Positions 17,310-28,993 of a stretch of DNA of 64,000 bases are shown here, one piece after another. Location: positions 1 through 64,000 of the forward strand of contig NZ_JAEPOL010000014.1 of NCBI RefSeq assembly GCF_017642925.1. The letters run 5' to 3'. The position numbers and the translations under genes are program-made. The stretch is from Maricaulis sp. Its GTDB lineage: Bacteria > Pseudomonadota > Alphaproteobacteria > Caulobacterales > Maricaulaceae. The notes below the pieces were generated by a model. That model saw only the letters and a list, made by a program, of their open reading frames with translations, searched no databases and was not told the origin of the DNA. How positions within the stretch are numbered: position 1 is the first letter of the stretch; every line of letters begins with the position of its first letter.

Positions 17310-19380
17310 GCATGCGCACGCCCTGGTCCTGTTCAAACAGGTAGAGCAGGACCCGCAGGGCCTCGCCGCGATCGCCTGTCAGTTCAGGGTCCTGATGGAC
17401 CAGCAGGCGGGCCTGGTCATTCGCTTCGGCGATCAGTTCGCCATGCGCTTCCATATCGGCGAGACGGAAGTCCGGCAGACCGCTCTGGCGCAGGCCCAGC
17501 GGATCGCCGGCGCCGCGCAGGCGCCAGTCCTCCTCGGCGATGCGGAAACCGTCATCGGTCTCGCGCATGGTCTCCAGCCGCGAGCGGGCCGTCTCGCCCA
17601 GCGGGCCCTTGTACAGGAGCAGGCAGGAGGAGGGCTTGTCGCCCCGGCCGACGCGTCCGCGCAGCTGGTGCAATTGCGCCAGGCCGAAGCGTTCGGCGTG
17701 TTCGATGATCATCACCGTGGCGTCGGGCGCATCCACGCCGACCTCGATCACCGTGGTCGCGACCAGCACATCCATTTCGCCATTGCGGAAGGCGGTGGCG
17801 GTGGCTTCTTTCTCGGCCGCCTTCATGCGGCCATGCAGCAGGCCGACGCGCTGATCCCCCAGTGCGGCCCGCAAATGCCGCCAGCGATCCTCGGCGGCAG
17901 AGAGTTCGGACTGTTCGGATTCCTCGACCAGCGGACACACCCAGTAGACCCGGTCGCCACGGCCGATCGCGCGGCGCACACCCTCCACCACCTCGTCCAG
18001 CCGCTCCATCGACACGAGCCGCGTTTCCGGCGGGATACGCCCGGCCGGTTTCTCGTCCAGGCGCGACACGTCGAGATCGCCATAGACAGCGAGCGACAGG
18101 GTGCGCGGGATCGGCGTGGCGGTCATCACCAGCGTGTCGGGCTTGTGCCCCTTGGCCGTCAGCCGCATGCGGTCGGAGACGCCGAAACGGTGCTGTTCGT
18201 CGATCACGACCAGGCCGAGATCGGCGAATTCGATGCCCTCCTGGAAGAGCGCATGGGTACCGCAGACCACATCCACTGTGCCGGCGGCCATGCGCTCCAG
18301 GATCTCCTTGCGCGCCGTACCCTTGTCCCGGCCGGTCAGGGCGATCACGGAAAGTCCTGCCGGTTCAAGCAGCTGCGCCAGGGTCTTGGCGTGTTGCCTT
18401 GCCAGGATTTCCGTCGGCGCCATGATCGCGGCCTGCGTGCCGGCCTCGGCGGCCTGGGCCGCAGCGAGGGCCGCGACGAACGTCTTGCCGGCGCCGACAT
18501 CGCCGTGCAGCAGACGGGTCATCCGCTCGCCGGACTCCATGTCGGCACGGATCGCCTCGAAGGCCCGTGTCTGGGCGCCGGTCGGTGCGAAAGGCGCATT
18601 GTCGAGAATGGCCCGGACCTTTTCGCCGGTTCCTTTGAGCGCCCGGCCGGACTGGGCCTTGCGGCGTGCCCGCACCAGCTGCAGGGCGAGCTGGCGGGCA
18701 AACACCTCGTCAAAGGCAAGCCGCGCGCGCGCCGGATGCGACGGATCCAGATCGGCAGCGGATTCCGGCGCGTGCAACATGCGCACGGCCTGGCGGAAAT
18801 CGGGCCAGCCCCTCTCGCCGCGCATGTCGTCCGGCAGCCATTCGGGCAGGGCAGGCACCATGGCCACCGCGCCGGACACCGCCTTGCGCATCGTCTTGCC
18901 GACAAGCCCGGCGGTGAGCGGATAGACGGGCTCGATCAGCGGCGTGCCGGTGGCTTCTTCCTCGGTCATCACCAGATCGGGATGCAGCATCTGGATTTCC
19001 GAGCCATAGCGTTCGCAACGTCCCGAGACGATGCGGCTCTCGCCCACGGGCAGGATGCGCTGCAGATAGTCGGGGCGGGCATGGAAGAAGACGAGATGCA
19101 GGAAACCTGTCCCGTCATACATGCGCACCTTGTAGGGCTGGCCCTGACGGCGGCCGGGCACATGTTCCTCGACCGTCGCGGTGAGGGTGACGATCTGGTC
19201 TTCCGGCGCATCGATCACACTGACCTGGCGCGACCGGTCGACGATGCTGGCCGGTTTGAGAAACACCACATCCTTCACCCGCGGCCCCGCCACCTTGGCG
19301 ACAAGCGTGGCCAGCCGGGGGCCGATACCGGGCAGGGCGGTGACGTCCTGGAACAGGGGGAAGAGAATCTCTGGGCGCAT
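17296..19380 (-). CDS. recG: ATP-dependent DNA helicase RecG
   Basis: A 694-residue helicase that remodels stalled replication forks and Holliday junctions. The N-terminal wedge/OB domain (about 1-150) begins RPEILFPLFQDVTALPGIGP. The helicase core has GDVGAGKT (Walker A), APTEILARQH, the DExH-type box VIDEQHRFG, TATPIPRTL, and HGRM...ATTVIEVGVDAPDATVMIIE. The C-terminal RecG wedge-associated region follows. Length matches the family. The ATG at 19380 gives the canonical N-terminus. It is divergent from sdhE and close to mfd, another repair translocase of related architecture. Confidence 0.97.
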   Translation of the reverse strand: MRPEILFPLFQDVTALPGIGPRLATLVAKVAGPRVKDVVFLKPASIVDRSRQVSVIDAPEDQIVTLTATVEEHVPGRRQGQPYKVRMYDGTGFLHLVFFHARPDYLQRILPVGESRIVSGRCERYGSEIQMLHPDLVMTEEEATGTPLIEPVYPLTAGLVGKTMRKAVSGAVAMVPALPEWLPDDMRGERGWPDFRQAVRMLHAPESAADLDPSHPARARLAFDEVFARQLALQLVRARRKAQSGRALKGTGEKVRAILDNAPFAPTGAQTRAFEAIRADMESGERMTRLLHGDVGAGKTFVAALAAAQAAEAGTQAAIMAPTEILARQHAKTLAQLLEPAGLSVIALTGRDKGTARKEILERMAAGTVDVVCGTHALFQEGIEFADLGLVVIDEQHRFGVSDRMRLTAKGHKPDTLVMTATPIPRTLSLAVYGDLDVSRLDEKPAGRIPPETRLVSMERLDEVVEGVRRAIGRGDRVYWVCPLVEESEQSELSAAEDRWRHLRAALGDQRVGLLHGRMKAAEKEATATAFRNGEMDVLVATTVIEVGVDAPDATVMIIEHAERFGLAQLHQLRGRVGRGDKPSSCLLLYKGPLGETARSRLETMRETDDGFRIAEEDWRLRGAGDPLGLRQSGLPDFRLADMEAHGELIAEANDQARLLVHQDPELTGDRGEALRVLLYLFEQDQGVRMLRSG

Positions 19381-19457
19381 CCTTATCTATCTTATCGGCA
19401 AGTTGCGCGGCTGCCACCGGTCGACGCGGGCTTTCAACGGGACTATATGCGCCCATC

Positions 19458-19751
19458 ATGACCGATACGCTCGACACCCAACGCAAGAAACTGCGGATCC
19501 GCGCCTGGCGTCGCGGCTTCAAGGAAGCCGACCTGATCCTCGGCCGCTTCTGCGATGACAATATCGACAGCCTGGACAAGGCTGGCCTCGACGCGGTCGA
19601 GGCCCTGCTCGACCAGTCCGATCAGGATGTGTACGGCTGGATCATCGGGCGCGAGCCCGTTCCGGCCGAATTCGACACGCCGGTGATGGACCGGCTCAAG
19701 GCGTTCCGCGTCGATGCGGACGCAGCCTTCGGCGACGGGCCGAAAGCCTGA
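19458..19751 (+). CDS. sdhE: SdhE succinate dehydrogenase flavinylation factor
   Basis: A 97-residue soluble protein of the SdhE/DUF339 family that helps covalent FAD attachment to succinate dehydrogenase. Visible: RIRAWRRGFKEADLILGRFCDDN near residue 14 (the RG-x-E core is RGFKE) and a helical C-terminus ending in PKA. Length fits the family (about 90). The gene is not next to sdh genes but lies between recG and mfd on the opposite strand from recG, the usual arrangement in many alphaproteobacteria. The ATG lies 77 nt from the divergent recG start. Confidence 0.9.
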   Translation: MTDTLDTQRKKLRIRAWRRGFKEADLILGRFCDDNIDSLDKAGLDAVEALLDQSDQDVYGWIIGREPVPAEFDTPVMDRLKAFRVDADAAFGDGPKA

Positions 19752-19772
19752 TATTCGCGAGGCAGCGCAGAC

Positions 19773-23264
<3,492 letters not shown>

Positions 23265-23330
23265 CGGGCCCGGGCCTGCTGAACTCATTCTGTTTTTCTC
23301 GGCTCCATCTCGTTTCCCCGGCCCTATCTC

Positions 23331-23361
23331 CTTTCCCCGGACTTGTTCCGGGGAAAGCGTT
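23331..23361 (+). terminator. Palindromic hairpin after mfd (possible terminator)
   Basis: A perfect 11-bp stem, CTTTCCCCGGA (23331-23341) and TCCGGGGAAAG (23347-23357) around a 5-nt loop, followed by CGTTTT. It could end the mfd transcript. It also belongs to the family of TTCCCCGG-type palindromes seen at 29.0 and 36.8 kb, so it may be a repeat rather than a dedicated terminator. Confidence 0.55.
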
Positions 23362-23394
23362 TTGGTCAGGTTGGCCCCTTGGAAAGCAGGGCGG

Positions 23395-24093
23395 TTACCG
23401 CCAGCGGAAGCTGATGAAGAAACAGCCCAGACTGCCCAGGAGAAACATCAGTCCGGGCACCAGGAACCAGCGCAGCGGGTTGGGTCGAGTGACAAGCGCG
23501 TGGTGGTTCAGCTGGAAATAACGCCGCCCGCCCTCGACCTCTTCGTAATAGCCATTGCCGCGATGCTGGTCTGTGGAGACATCAAGCTGATCAATCCGCT
23601 CGCGCATGGCGCGGATCTGATCGTGGCGGGGATGGTCGGCAGGAACCTCTGAGCGCACGACATCAAAGGCATTCGGACTTTCATCGAGCTGCAGGACTCC
23701 GTCGGAGCGATAGCGATAGAGATTTGCGTCCTGTGACAGATCGATGCGGGACAGGCCCAGCGCGCCGCCGCCCATCATCAGGAAGACCAGGCCGGCCAGC
23801 AGCCAGCCGCGTGTCAGGCGCAAGCGTCCGGCCTGTCCGGCCAGCACGGCGGCGCGCACTTCGCGGATTTCGCGCAGACGGTCGAGTTCGGCGGCCGAGA
23901 CGCTTTCGCTGAGCTCGGCCGTATCGATGCCGAACACCTCGACAAGGCGCTCGAAGACATCGTCCGACGGGTAGGATCGCCCGGTTTCCAGCTTGGACAG
24001 ATAGGATTGTTCGATCCGCGCCTTGGCGGCGGCCTCGGGCTGGGTCCAGCCTCTGTCTTCGCGCTTCTGGCGCAGATAGTCACCGAATTTCAT
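23395..24093 (-). CDS. Membrane-anchored XRE-type HTH regulator
   Basis: A 232-residue protein. Residues 1-65 form a Cro/C1-type helix-turn-helix (FGDYLRQKREDRGWTQPEAAAKARIEQSYLSKLETGRSY as visible segments). After a short linker come a transmembrane helix (about 95-115, WLLAGLVFLMMGGGAL) and a second near the C-terminus (about 207-227, WFLVPGLMFLLGSLGCFF). Between them lies a roughly 85-residue extracytoplasmic region. DNA-binding proteins of this layout are usually sensors, but the signal is unknown. The ATG at 24093 is chosen over the upstream frame extension because it starts the HTH directly. It is divergent from a small membrane-protein gene. Confidence 0.8.
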   Translation of the reverse strand: MKFGDYLRQKREDRGWTQPEAAAKARIEQSYLSKLETGRSYPSDDVFERLVEVFGIDTAELSESVSAAELDRLREIREVRAAVLAGQAGRLRLTRGWLLAGLVFLMMGGGALGLSRIDLSQDANLYRYRSDGVLQLDESPNAFDVVRSEVPADHPRHDQIRAMRERIDQLDVSTDQHRGNGYYEEVEGGRRYFQLNHHALVTRPNPLRWFLVPGLMFLLGSLGCFFISFRWR

Positions 24094-24327
24094 GATCTTC
24101 CTCACGGTCTGGCCGCAGCGCATCTGCTCGGCTCGTTCCGGAAGTCTTGGAAAGTCCCGAACCGACTTGAAGAAGAATAACAAGGACTATCCGGGAAAGC
24201 GCAGGAATTTCTTGTGTTGCCGGCATCCGTTGGGGCGTCCGCTGCTGCCAGGGCTCCCCGGAACGGGGGAGAGACCGTTCTGCTGATTCCCGCGAGGCTG
24301 CGGCATCATCAAGCGGGGAGATGCGCG

Positions 24328-24645
24328 ATGGACGCCTCGAAGGAAATTCTCACACCGGCCTTCCAGATCCTGACCGGGCTGAGCTTCATGCTGTTTTTGC
24401 TGGTCATGCTGCGGATACGCGCGGTGCTGCGCGGGGCCGGCGGCATGCTGCTGAAGCTTGCCATGCTGGGGATCCCGCTGGGCTTTCTGGTCCTGGCGCA
24501 GGCCGGGCGCGAATATTCGCTCGGCGGTGCAGCCGGCCTGCTGCTCGCGGCCGGTGGCTGTTTCTTTGTCAGCCTCGTCCTGATGGGTGGCGGAATGGTT
24601 CTGCTGGTGCGCGACGGCCCGGTCGGCGGCAAGCCTCAGGCCTGA
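24328..24645 (+). CDS. Small integral membrane protein, three TM helices
   Basis: A 105-residue protein with three predicted transmembrane segments (around ILTGLSFMLFLLVMLRI, MLLKLAMLGIPLGFLVLAQ, and LLLAAGGCFFVSLVLMGGG) and little soluble sequence. No family is recognised. GGGGAG lies 7 nt before the ATG at 24328. It ends by overlapping the PopA-like gene by 10 nt in convergent orientation. It is divergent from the XRE gene, so a functional link as a membrane partner is possible but unproven. Confidence 0.6.
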   Translation: MDASKEILTPAFQILTGLSFMLFLLVMLRIRAVLRGAGGMLLKLAMLGIPLGFLVLAQAGREYSLGGAAGLLLAAGGCFFVSLVLMGGGMVLLVRDGPVGGKPQA

Positions 24646-25952
24646 GCGACGATCTGGGCCGGGCTCTGCAGGGCCCGTATTGCCCGCTCGACCAGGGTTT
24701 CCGCGGTCTCGCCGGTGCGCACCGGAACGGGCGCGGCCCGCACGGTCAGCCTGAAAGGATGCAGCGGATCCTCGCTCTCGAAAGCCGTGCATTCCGCGAT
24801 CGCGGCGATCCGGGAGGCGACACAGTCAATGCCCGGCGCGTCCGTGAAGGGCAGGACGGCCAGGAAGACGTCGCTGGAGAAGCGGGCGGCAGCGTCCTCG
24901 GTACGCAGCAGGTGACGCAGCATTGCGGCAAACTGGCGGCGCGCCTTTTCGGCCGAGGCATCGTCGGGCCGTTCGCGGCCTTCCGGCAGCATGATCTGCA
25001 GGGCAATGAGCGCAAAGCTCAGCTCGTCGCGGGCCGACACGTTCAAAAGGTCCTGGATGTGTGACACCAGGAAGCCGGAATTGAACAGGCCGGTCTCGAT
25101 ATCCAGCGTGCGCGGATCGCGGCAGGCATCCAGCGCCGCCTTGGCCTGGCGCCGGCGCTTGCGCTCCTCGGTCAGGGTCAGGATGCGCTCGCGCAGCTCC
25201 GCATCGCCCGCGGAGGGTTCCAGAATGTCGGATACGCCGCGCGCAAAGGCTTCATCGGAGGTCTGGGCGTCGACGCGGTCGGCCAGCAGCACGACCGGGG
25301 TGTGGTAGAGCCGGGCATTGCGGCGCATGGCCGAGGAGATGGTGAAGGCGATCTCGCGCTTGCCGGTCGCATTCAGCACCACGGCGTCGAAGGGCCGCTC
25401 GTGCAGATAGTCGAAGGCGGAATAGGAGGAAAAGGCGGCGACGACATCGGCGCCGGCCTGTTCCAGCACATGCTGCAGCCCCATGAAGCGCGGCGAGGCA
25501 TCGCCGACATAAAGTATGCTGGGCGGTGTGTCCTGGCGGTCCACCTGCGGACGGCCGCGGCCGTAGAGCGCGGTGACTTCGGCGCGGCGGGCGGCGACGA
25601 TTTCCATCGCATGCAGGCGGAAGAGGGCGCGCAGGCGGGCCGCGATCTGTACGGCCGGCGCCGGATCGCGCAGCCAGGCATCCACCGTGTCGCGCGGGGC
25701 GAGACCGGCCGGTCCGACCACGAGTATCGGCAGGGCCTGGTCGGAAAAGCGTGCAAAGGCGCGCAGCCCGTCATCGATATCGTTTTCACATTCGGCGAGG
25801 ATCACGCCGCCGGCCCAGTAGTGATGACGCCGGGCAGGCGGGCTGTCAGCCCGGACGATGCGGCAATTCAGGGCCAGCCGGCCCAATTGCTCCGCCAGTC
25901 CGTCCACGCGGCCGGATAGTCCGAATACAAGGACGTCGAGCGAGCGTCCCAT
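24636..25952 (-). CDS. popA: PopA-like c-di-GMP effector (REC-REC-degenerate GGDEF)
   Basis: A 438-residue protein with two receiver-like domains (about 1-125 and 145-265, second beginning SILYVGDASPRFMG) and a C-terminal GGDEF domain from about 285. The active-site motif that should be GGEEF is SSDVF (residues 359-363), so cyclase activity is unlikely. The inhibitory-site motif RxxD is intact as RTED at 350-353, exactly nine residues before the signature, as in PleD. This matches PopA of Caulobacter, a c-di-GMP-binding protein that directs CtrA degradation via RcdA. The ATG at 25952 follows a strong AGGGGGA. A PopA identity is likely but not certain. Confidence 0.68.
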   Translation of the reverse strand: MGRSLDVLVFGLSGRVDGLAEQLGRLALNCRIVRADSPPARRHHYWAGGVILAECENDIDDGLRAFARFSDQALPILVVGPAGLAPRDTVDAWLRDPAPAVQIAARLRALFRLHAMEIVAARRAEVTALYGRGRPQVDRQDTPPSILYVGDASPRFMGLQHVLEQAGADVVAAFSSYSAFDYLHERPFDAVVLNATGKREIAFTISSAMRRNARLYHTPVVLLADRVDAQTSDEAFARGVSDILEPSAGDAELRERILTLTEERKRRRQAKAALDACRDPRTLDIETGLFNSGFLVSHIQDLLNVSARDELSFALIALQIMLPEGRERPDDASAEKARRQFAAMLRHLLRTEDAAARFSSDVFLAVLPFTDAPGIDCVASRIAAIAECTAFESEDPLHPFRLTVRAAPVPVRTGETAETLVERAIRALQSPAQIVAQA

Positions 25953-26045
25953 TCGTCCCCCTGCCGATTTGAGCGCTGATGCCGTATTTCGCGAGTTTGT
26001 CACAAGTGCCACGCTTCTGGAACAAACGAATCAAAGGTTGGCGAC

Positions 26046-27134
26046 ATGAAACCCCAAGGACCTCTAAAAGGCGTTAAGGTAATTGAGTTTGTCGGACTGG
26101 GTCCGGCCCCTTTCTGCGCCATGATGCTCTCCGATATGGGCGCAGATGTGATCCGCGTCGACCGCAAGGGCGCGCTGGGCGGGGGGCATGCCGACGTTCT
26201 GGGCCGTGGCCGGCGCTCGATTGCGCTGGACCTGAAGGACGAGGCCGAGCTGGCCCTGTGCCGCGATCTCATCGGCAAGGCGGACATCCTGCTGGAAGGC
26301 TATCGCCCCGGCGTGATGGAACGCCTGGGCCTGGGGCCCGATGTGGCCCTGGCTGCCAATCCGGCCCTCGTCTATGGCCGCATGACGGGCTGGGGCCAGT
26401 ACGGACCGCTCGCCCATGCTGCCGGCCATGACATCAATTATGTCGCCCTGTCCGGCGCGCTCGGCGCGATCGGCAGCAAGGAGCAGCCGGCCATCCCGCT
26501 CAACCTGGTCGGCGATTTCGGCGGCGGGGCGATGTATCTCGCCTTTGGCGTGCTGGCCGCGCTGCACCATGCGCGCACCGACGGGGAGGGTCAGGTGGTG
26601 GATGCGGCGATTGTCGACGGTGCCGTCTCGCTGATGGCCTCGCAGCACCAGCTCGCCGCGGTCGGCCTGTGGTCGCCGGAGCGCGGCCGCAACCTGCTCG
26701 ACGGCGCGGCGCATTTCTACACCGTCTATGAATGCGCCGATGGCGGTCATGTGTCGATCGGCCCGCTTGAGCCGGAATTCTACGCCCTCCTGTGCACGAA
26801 ACTGGGTGTCGATGCCCAGGCCCTGCCGGCCGACTGGTCGGGCCGCAACTGGGAGGAGGCGAGGCCGGTCTTTGCCGATCTCTTCCGTCAGAAGACCCGC
26901 GATGAATGGTGCGAGCTGCTGGAAGGCACGGATGTGTGTTTCGCTCCGGTGCTCAATTACGAGGAATCCGCGGCCCATCCGCACATGCGCGAGCGCGGCA
27001 GCTATGCCGAACCGGGCGGGGTGCGCCAGCCGGCCCCGGCGCCGCGCTTCTCCCGCACACCCGGCGCCATCCAGGGACCGGCGCCTGTGCCGGGCGCCGA
27101 CCGTGAGGCGATTTTGGCTGATTGGGGAATATAG
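26046..27134 (+). CDS. CaiB/BaiF CoA-transferase family, alpha-methylacyl-CoA racemase-like
   Basis: A 362-residue family III CoA-transferase fold. The start (LKGVKVIEFVGLGPAPF, then MGADVIRVDR) and the GHDINY, GDFGGG and EPEFY segments fit the alpha-methylacyl-CoA racemase branch, whose catalytic His, Asp and Glu lie in those places. The expected reaction is epimerisation of 2-methylacyl-CoA thioesters before beta-oxidation of branched acids. True CoA transferase activity cannot be excluded. The start ATG is at 26046, 93 nt from the divergent PopA-like gene. It ends 4 nt from the convergent pentapeptide gene. Confidence 0.82.
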   Translation: MKPQGPLKGVKVIEFVGLGPAPFCAMMLSDMGADVIRVDRKGALGGGHADVLGRGRRSIALDLKDEAELALCRDLIGKADILLEGYRPGVMERLGLGPDVALAANPALVYGRMTGWGQYGPLAHAAGHDINYVALSGALGAIGSKEQPAIPLNLVGDFGGGAMYLAFGVLAALHHARTDGEGQVVDAAIVDGAVSLMASQHQLAAVGLWSPERGRNLLDGAAHFYTVYECADGGHVSIGPLEPEFYALLCTKLGVDAQALPADWSGRNWEEARPVFADLFRQKTRDEWCELLEGTDVCFAPVLNYEESAAHPHMRERGSYAEPGGVRQPAPAPRFSRTPGAIQGPAPVPGADREAILADWGI

Positions 27135-27138
27135 CCAG

Positions 27139-28425
27139 CTACCGGTCCAGCAGACGGTCGGTGCCCAGGGCGCCGGAGAGCGCATCCGGCGACAGCTGTG
27201 CACCGGCCATCCGCGCATAGGCGAGATCGGTGCCGGTCAGCCTCGCCTGTTCCAGATTCGCATCGCGCCAGTCGCTGTAGCGGCACTGGGCCTTGTCCAG
27301 CTGCACCGGCAGCACACGCCCGCCGCCCAGGGTGAGCGGCGTCAGCCGGGCGCCCGTCAGATCGGCATGGGTGAGCCAGGCACCGCTGAGATCTGCGCCG
27401 CGCAGATCGGCACCGGCAAGCTTGCAGCCGCGCAGATCGGCCCCGGCCAGGCGGGCGCCCTGCAATTCGCAGCCGCTGAGATCCAGCCCGGCCAGACAGG
27501 CCCGCGGTGCGCGCAGCGCAGTCAGGGCCCGCCCGGCGAGCGAGCCGGCAGGACGCAGGTCGAGGGCGGTGAAATCGACCGGCTGGCCGCTGGCGCTGCC
27601 GCGCACCTGCTGGATATGTTCGGTCAGCCGCGTCTCGGCCTCGCGCGCCGTCAGCACGCCGGCCGGTTCCGGGATGGGGCGGTCGGGATGGGCGCCGGTC
27701 TGCATGTCGCGCGTGACCGCCATGTCGAGCCGGGCGCCCTCCATGTCGCAGCCGCGAAGATCGGCGGCGGTCAGCGACGCGCTGGAAAAATCCGTTCCGG
27801 CGACCAGCGCCAGCGCGAAACGCGCGCCCTCCAGATCGCTGCGGCACAGGCGGGCTCCGGACAGGTTGGCATCCTCGAACCGCGTTTCGCGCGCCGAAAC
27901 GCCGCTCAGCCGGGCCCCGGCCAGCGAGGCCCCGGAAAAGTCCGCATCGTCGAGCGTGCTGGCCTGAACCGTCGCCGGCTTGCCGTCATGGCCGGGCAGG
28001 GGGCGTTCGCGGAAATCCGCGCCGGCACAGCGCGCCGCGACAAGCCGGGCACCTGTGAGATCGCAGCCGCGCAGATCGGCACCCTCGAGCCGGGCGCCGA
28101 CCAGACTGGCCTGACGCATCACGGTCCCGCGAAAGCCGGCACCGCGGCAGTCCGCCCCGTCAAATCGTGCGTCGGAGAGGTCGCTGTCGGAAAAGTCGGC
28201 ATCGCGCAGATCGCAGCCGCTGAAATCCTGGCCGGCCAGGGCCGCGCCGCGGAAGACCGCACGCGCGCCGCCGGCTTCGCCCGTCAGGAAAGCTGTGTGC
28301 AGCCGGCACGAAGTTTCGATGCCGGCCCGGTCCCAGCTGCGGGATGCATGTGCGGTCAACGGTTCATCCGTGCGGCCTGAAACATGGTGTGCAACTGCGA
28401 TACCCAAGCGCCCGCATGCTGGCAA
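27139..28425 (-). CDS. Pentapeptide-repeat protein with adjacent SOS box
   Basis: A roughly 428-residue protein dominated by pentapeptide repeats (runs such as ADLRGCDLTGARL), which fold into a right-handed beta-helix; known members such as Qnr and MfpA mimic DNA and protect gyrase. Two repeat blocks (about 50-250 and 285-415) are joined by a linker. No ATG is available in frame: the longest option is TTG at 28425, with another TTG at 28359, neither with a good ribosome-binding site, so the start is uncertain. The region similar to its paralogue begins near residue 43. A GTTC-N7-GTTC site lies 41 nt upstream of the TTG. No enzymatic domain is seen. Confidence 0.7.
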   Translation of the reverse strand: MPACGRLGIAVAHHVSGRTDEPLTAHASRSWDRAGIETSCRLHTAFLTGEAGGARAVFRGAALAGQDFSGCDLRDADFSDSDLSDARFDGADCRGAGFRGTVMRQASLVGARLEGADLRGCDLTGARLVAARCAGADFRERPLPGHDGKPATVQASTLDDADFSGASLAGARLSGVSARETRFEDANLSGARLCRSDLEGARFALALVAGTDFSSASLTAADLRGCDMEGARLDMAVTRDMQTGAHPDRPIPEPAGVLTAREAETRLTEHIQQVRGSASGQPVDFTALDLRPAGSLAGRALTALRAPRACLAGLDLSGCELQGARLAGADLRGCKLAGADLRGADLSGAWLTHADLTGARLTPLTLGGGRVLPVQLDKAQCRYSDWRDANLEQARLTGTDLAYARMAGAQLSPDALSGALGTDRLLDR

Positions 28426-28465
28426 GCGGCGGTGCCGGAGGCGACGGACATGAATGATGAATAGC

Positions 28466-28480
28466 GTTCATGTCGGGTTC
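28466..28480. promoter_or_regulatory. LexA/SOS box-like direct repeat (GTTC-N7-GTTC)
   Basis: GTTCATGTCGGGTTC reads GTTC, seven bases, GTTC, the published LexA operator form of alphaproteobacteria such as Caulobacter and Rhodobacter. An 8-bp inverted repeat GACATGAA/TTCATGTC (28447-28454 and 28467-28474) overlaps it. It could control the minus-strand pentapeptide gene or the plus-strand RNA candidate, or both. A site like this can occur by chance in a window of this size, so placement is the main support. Confidence 0.45.
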
Positions 28481-28482
28481 AG

Positions 28483-28608
28483 CGGACCTTTGGCAATGTC
28501 CGTCTCGAGACCGGCGAACACCCTGTAGTCCCTCGCTCGTTTTCCGGTCTCGATATCGCTTAGATAGAACCGAAACGCCGGCTGCCCCCAACAGCCGGCG
28601 TTTCTTTG
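28483..28608 (+). ncRNA. Candidate structured small RNA or 5' leader
   Basis: No gene covers this stretch, yet it folds into three stacked hairpins: CGGAC/GTCCG (28483-28487 with 28498-28502), a perfect 9-bp CGAGACCGG/CCGGTCTCG (28506-28514 with 28544-28552) with a C-rich 29-nt loop, and a 13-bp terminator stem (28572-28604) followed by T-rich sequence. The upstream SOS-box-like site could lie in its promoter. Either a free-standing small RNA or an attenuated leader for the gene at 28700 would fit. It resembles no RNA family I recognise. Confidence 0.4.
28572..28608 (+). terminator. Strong Rho-independent terminator
   Basis: GAAACGCCGGCTG (28572-28584) pairs perfectly over 13 bp with CAGCCGGCGTTTC (28592-28604) around a 7-nt loop, followed by TTTG and further T residues. 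There is no coding gene directly upstream on this strand. Confidence 0.85.
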
Positions 28609-28699
28609 TTTCAGCAGGGCAAAACAGGGGTGACAGGTTTTGTCCTGGCGGCCTGTCAGAGTGATCTCCATCGAAGATGAACACGGATGGAGAGCCCCA

Positions 28700-28951
28700 A
28701 TGGCCATCGCGATCAATGCCTATGTCGAAGGTGCAGGCGGCGTTCTGCGCAACATGGTCCCGCACCGTTTCCGCGACGGTTTCTTCCGCATGCAGCGCCC
28801 CGGCGACGATATCGACTGCCTGCACGTGGAAGACCTGCGCTCGGTGTGCCGCTATCTCAACAAGGGCTACCAGCTCGCCATGAGCTCGGCCGACGGCCAC
28901 TCCATGCCCTCTTGGCAGCCGGCAGAAATGGTGCGCATCGCGGTGCGGTGA
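28700..28951 (+). CDS. Small conserved-looking hypothetical protein, 83 aa
   Basis: An 83-residue soluble protein beginning MAIAINAYVEGAGGVLRN and containing RFRDGFFRMQRPGDDIDCLHVEDLRS and a C-terminal MVRIAVR. No family is recognised. The start ATG at 28700 has GGAGAG 6-10 nt upstream. Upstream CTCCAT (28666-28671) can pair with ATGGAG (28687-28692), covering that ribosome-binding site, and an additional 7-bp stem (28631-28637 with 28652-28658) precedes it. The long structured leader suggests regulated translation, and the start site is well placed for it. Confidence 0.55.
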   Translation: MAIAINAYVEGAGGVLRNMVPHRFRDGFFRMQRPGDDIDCLHVEDLRSVCRYLNKGYQLAMSSADGHSMPSWQPAEMVRIAVR

Positions 28952-28993
28952 CCTTCCAACGACCAACCGCCAGTTTCCCCGGATTTATTCTTT

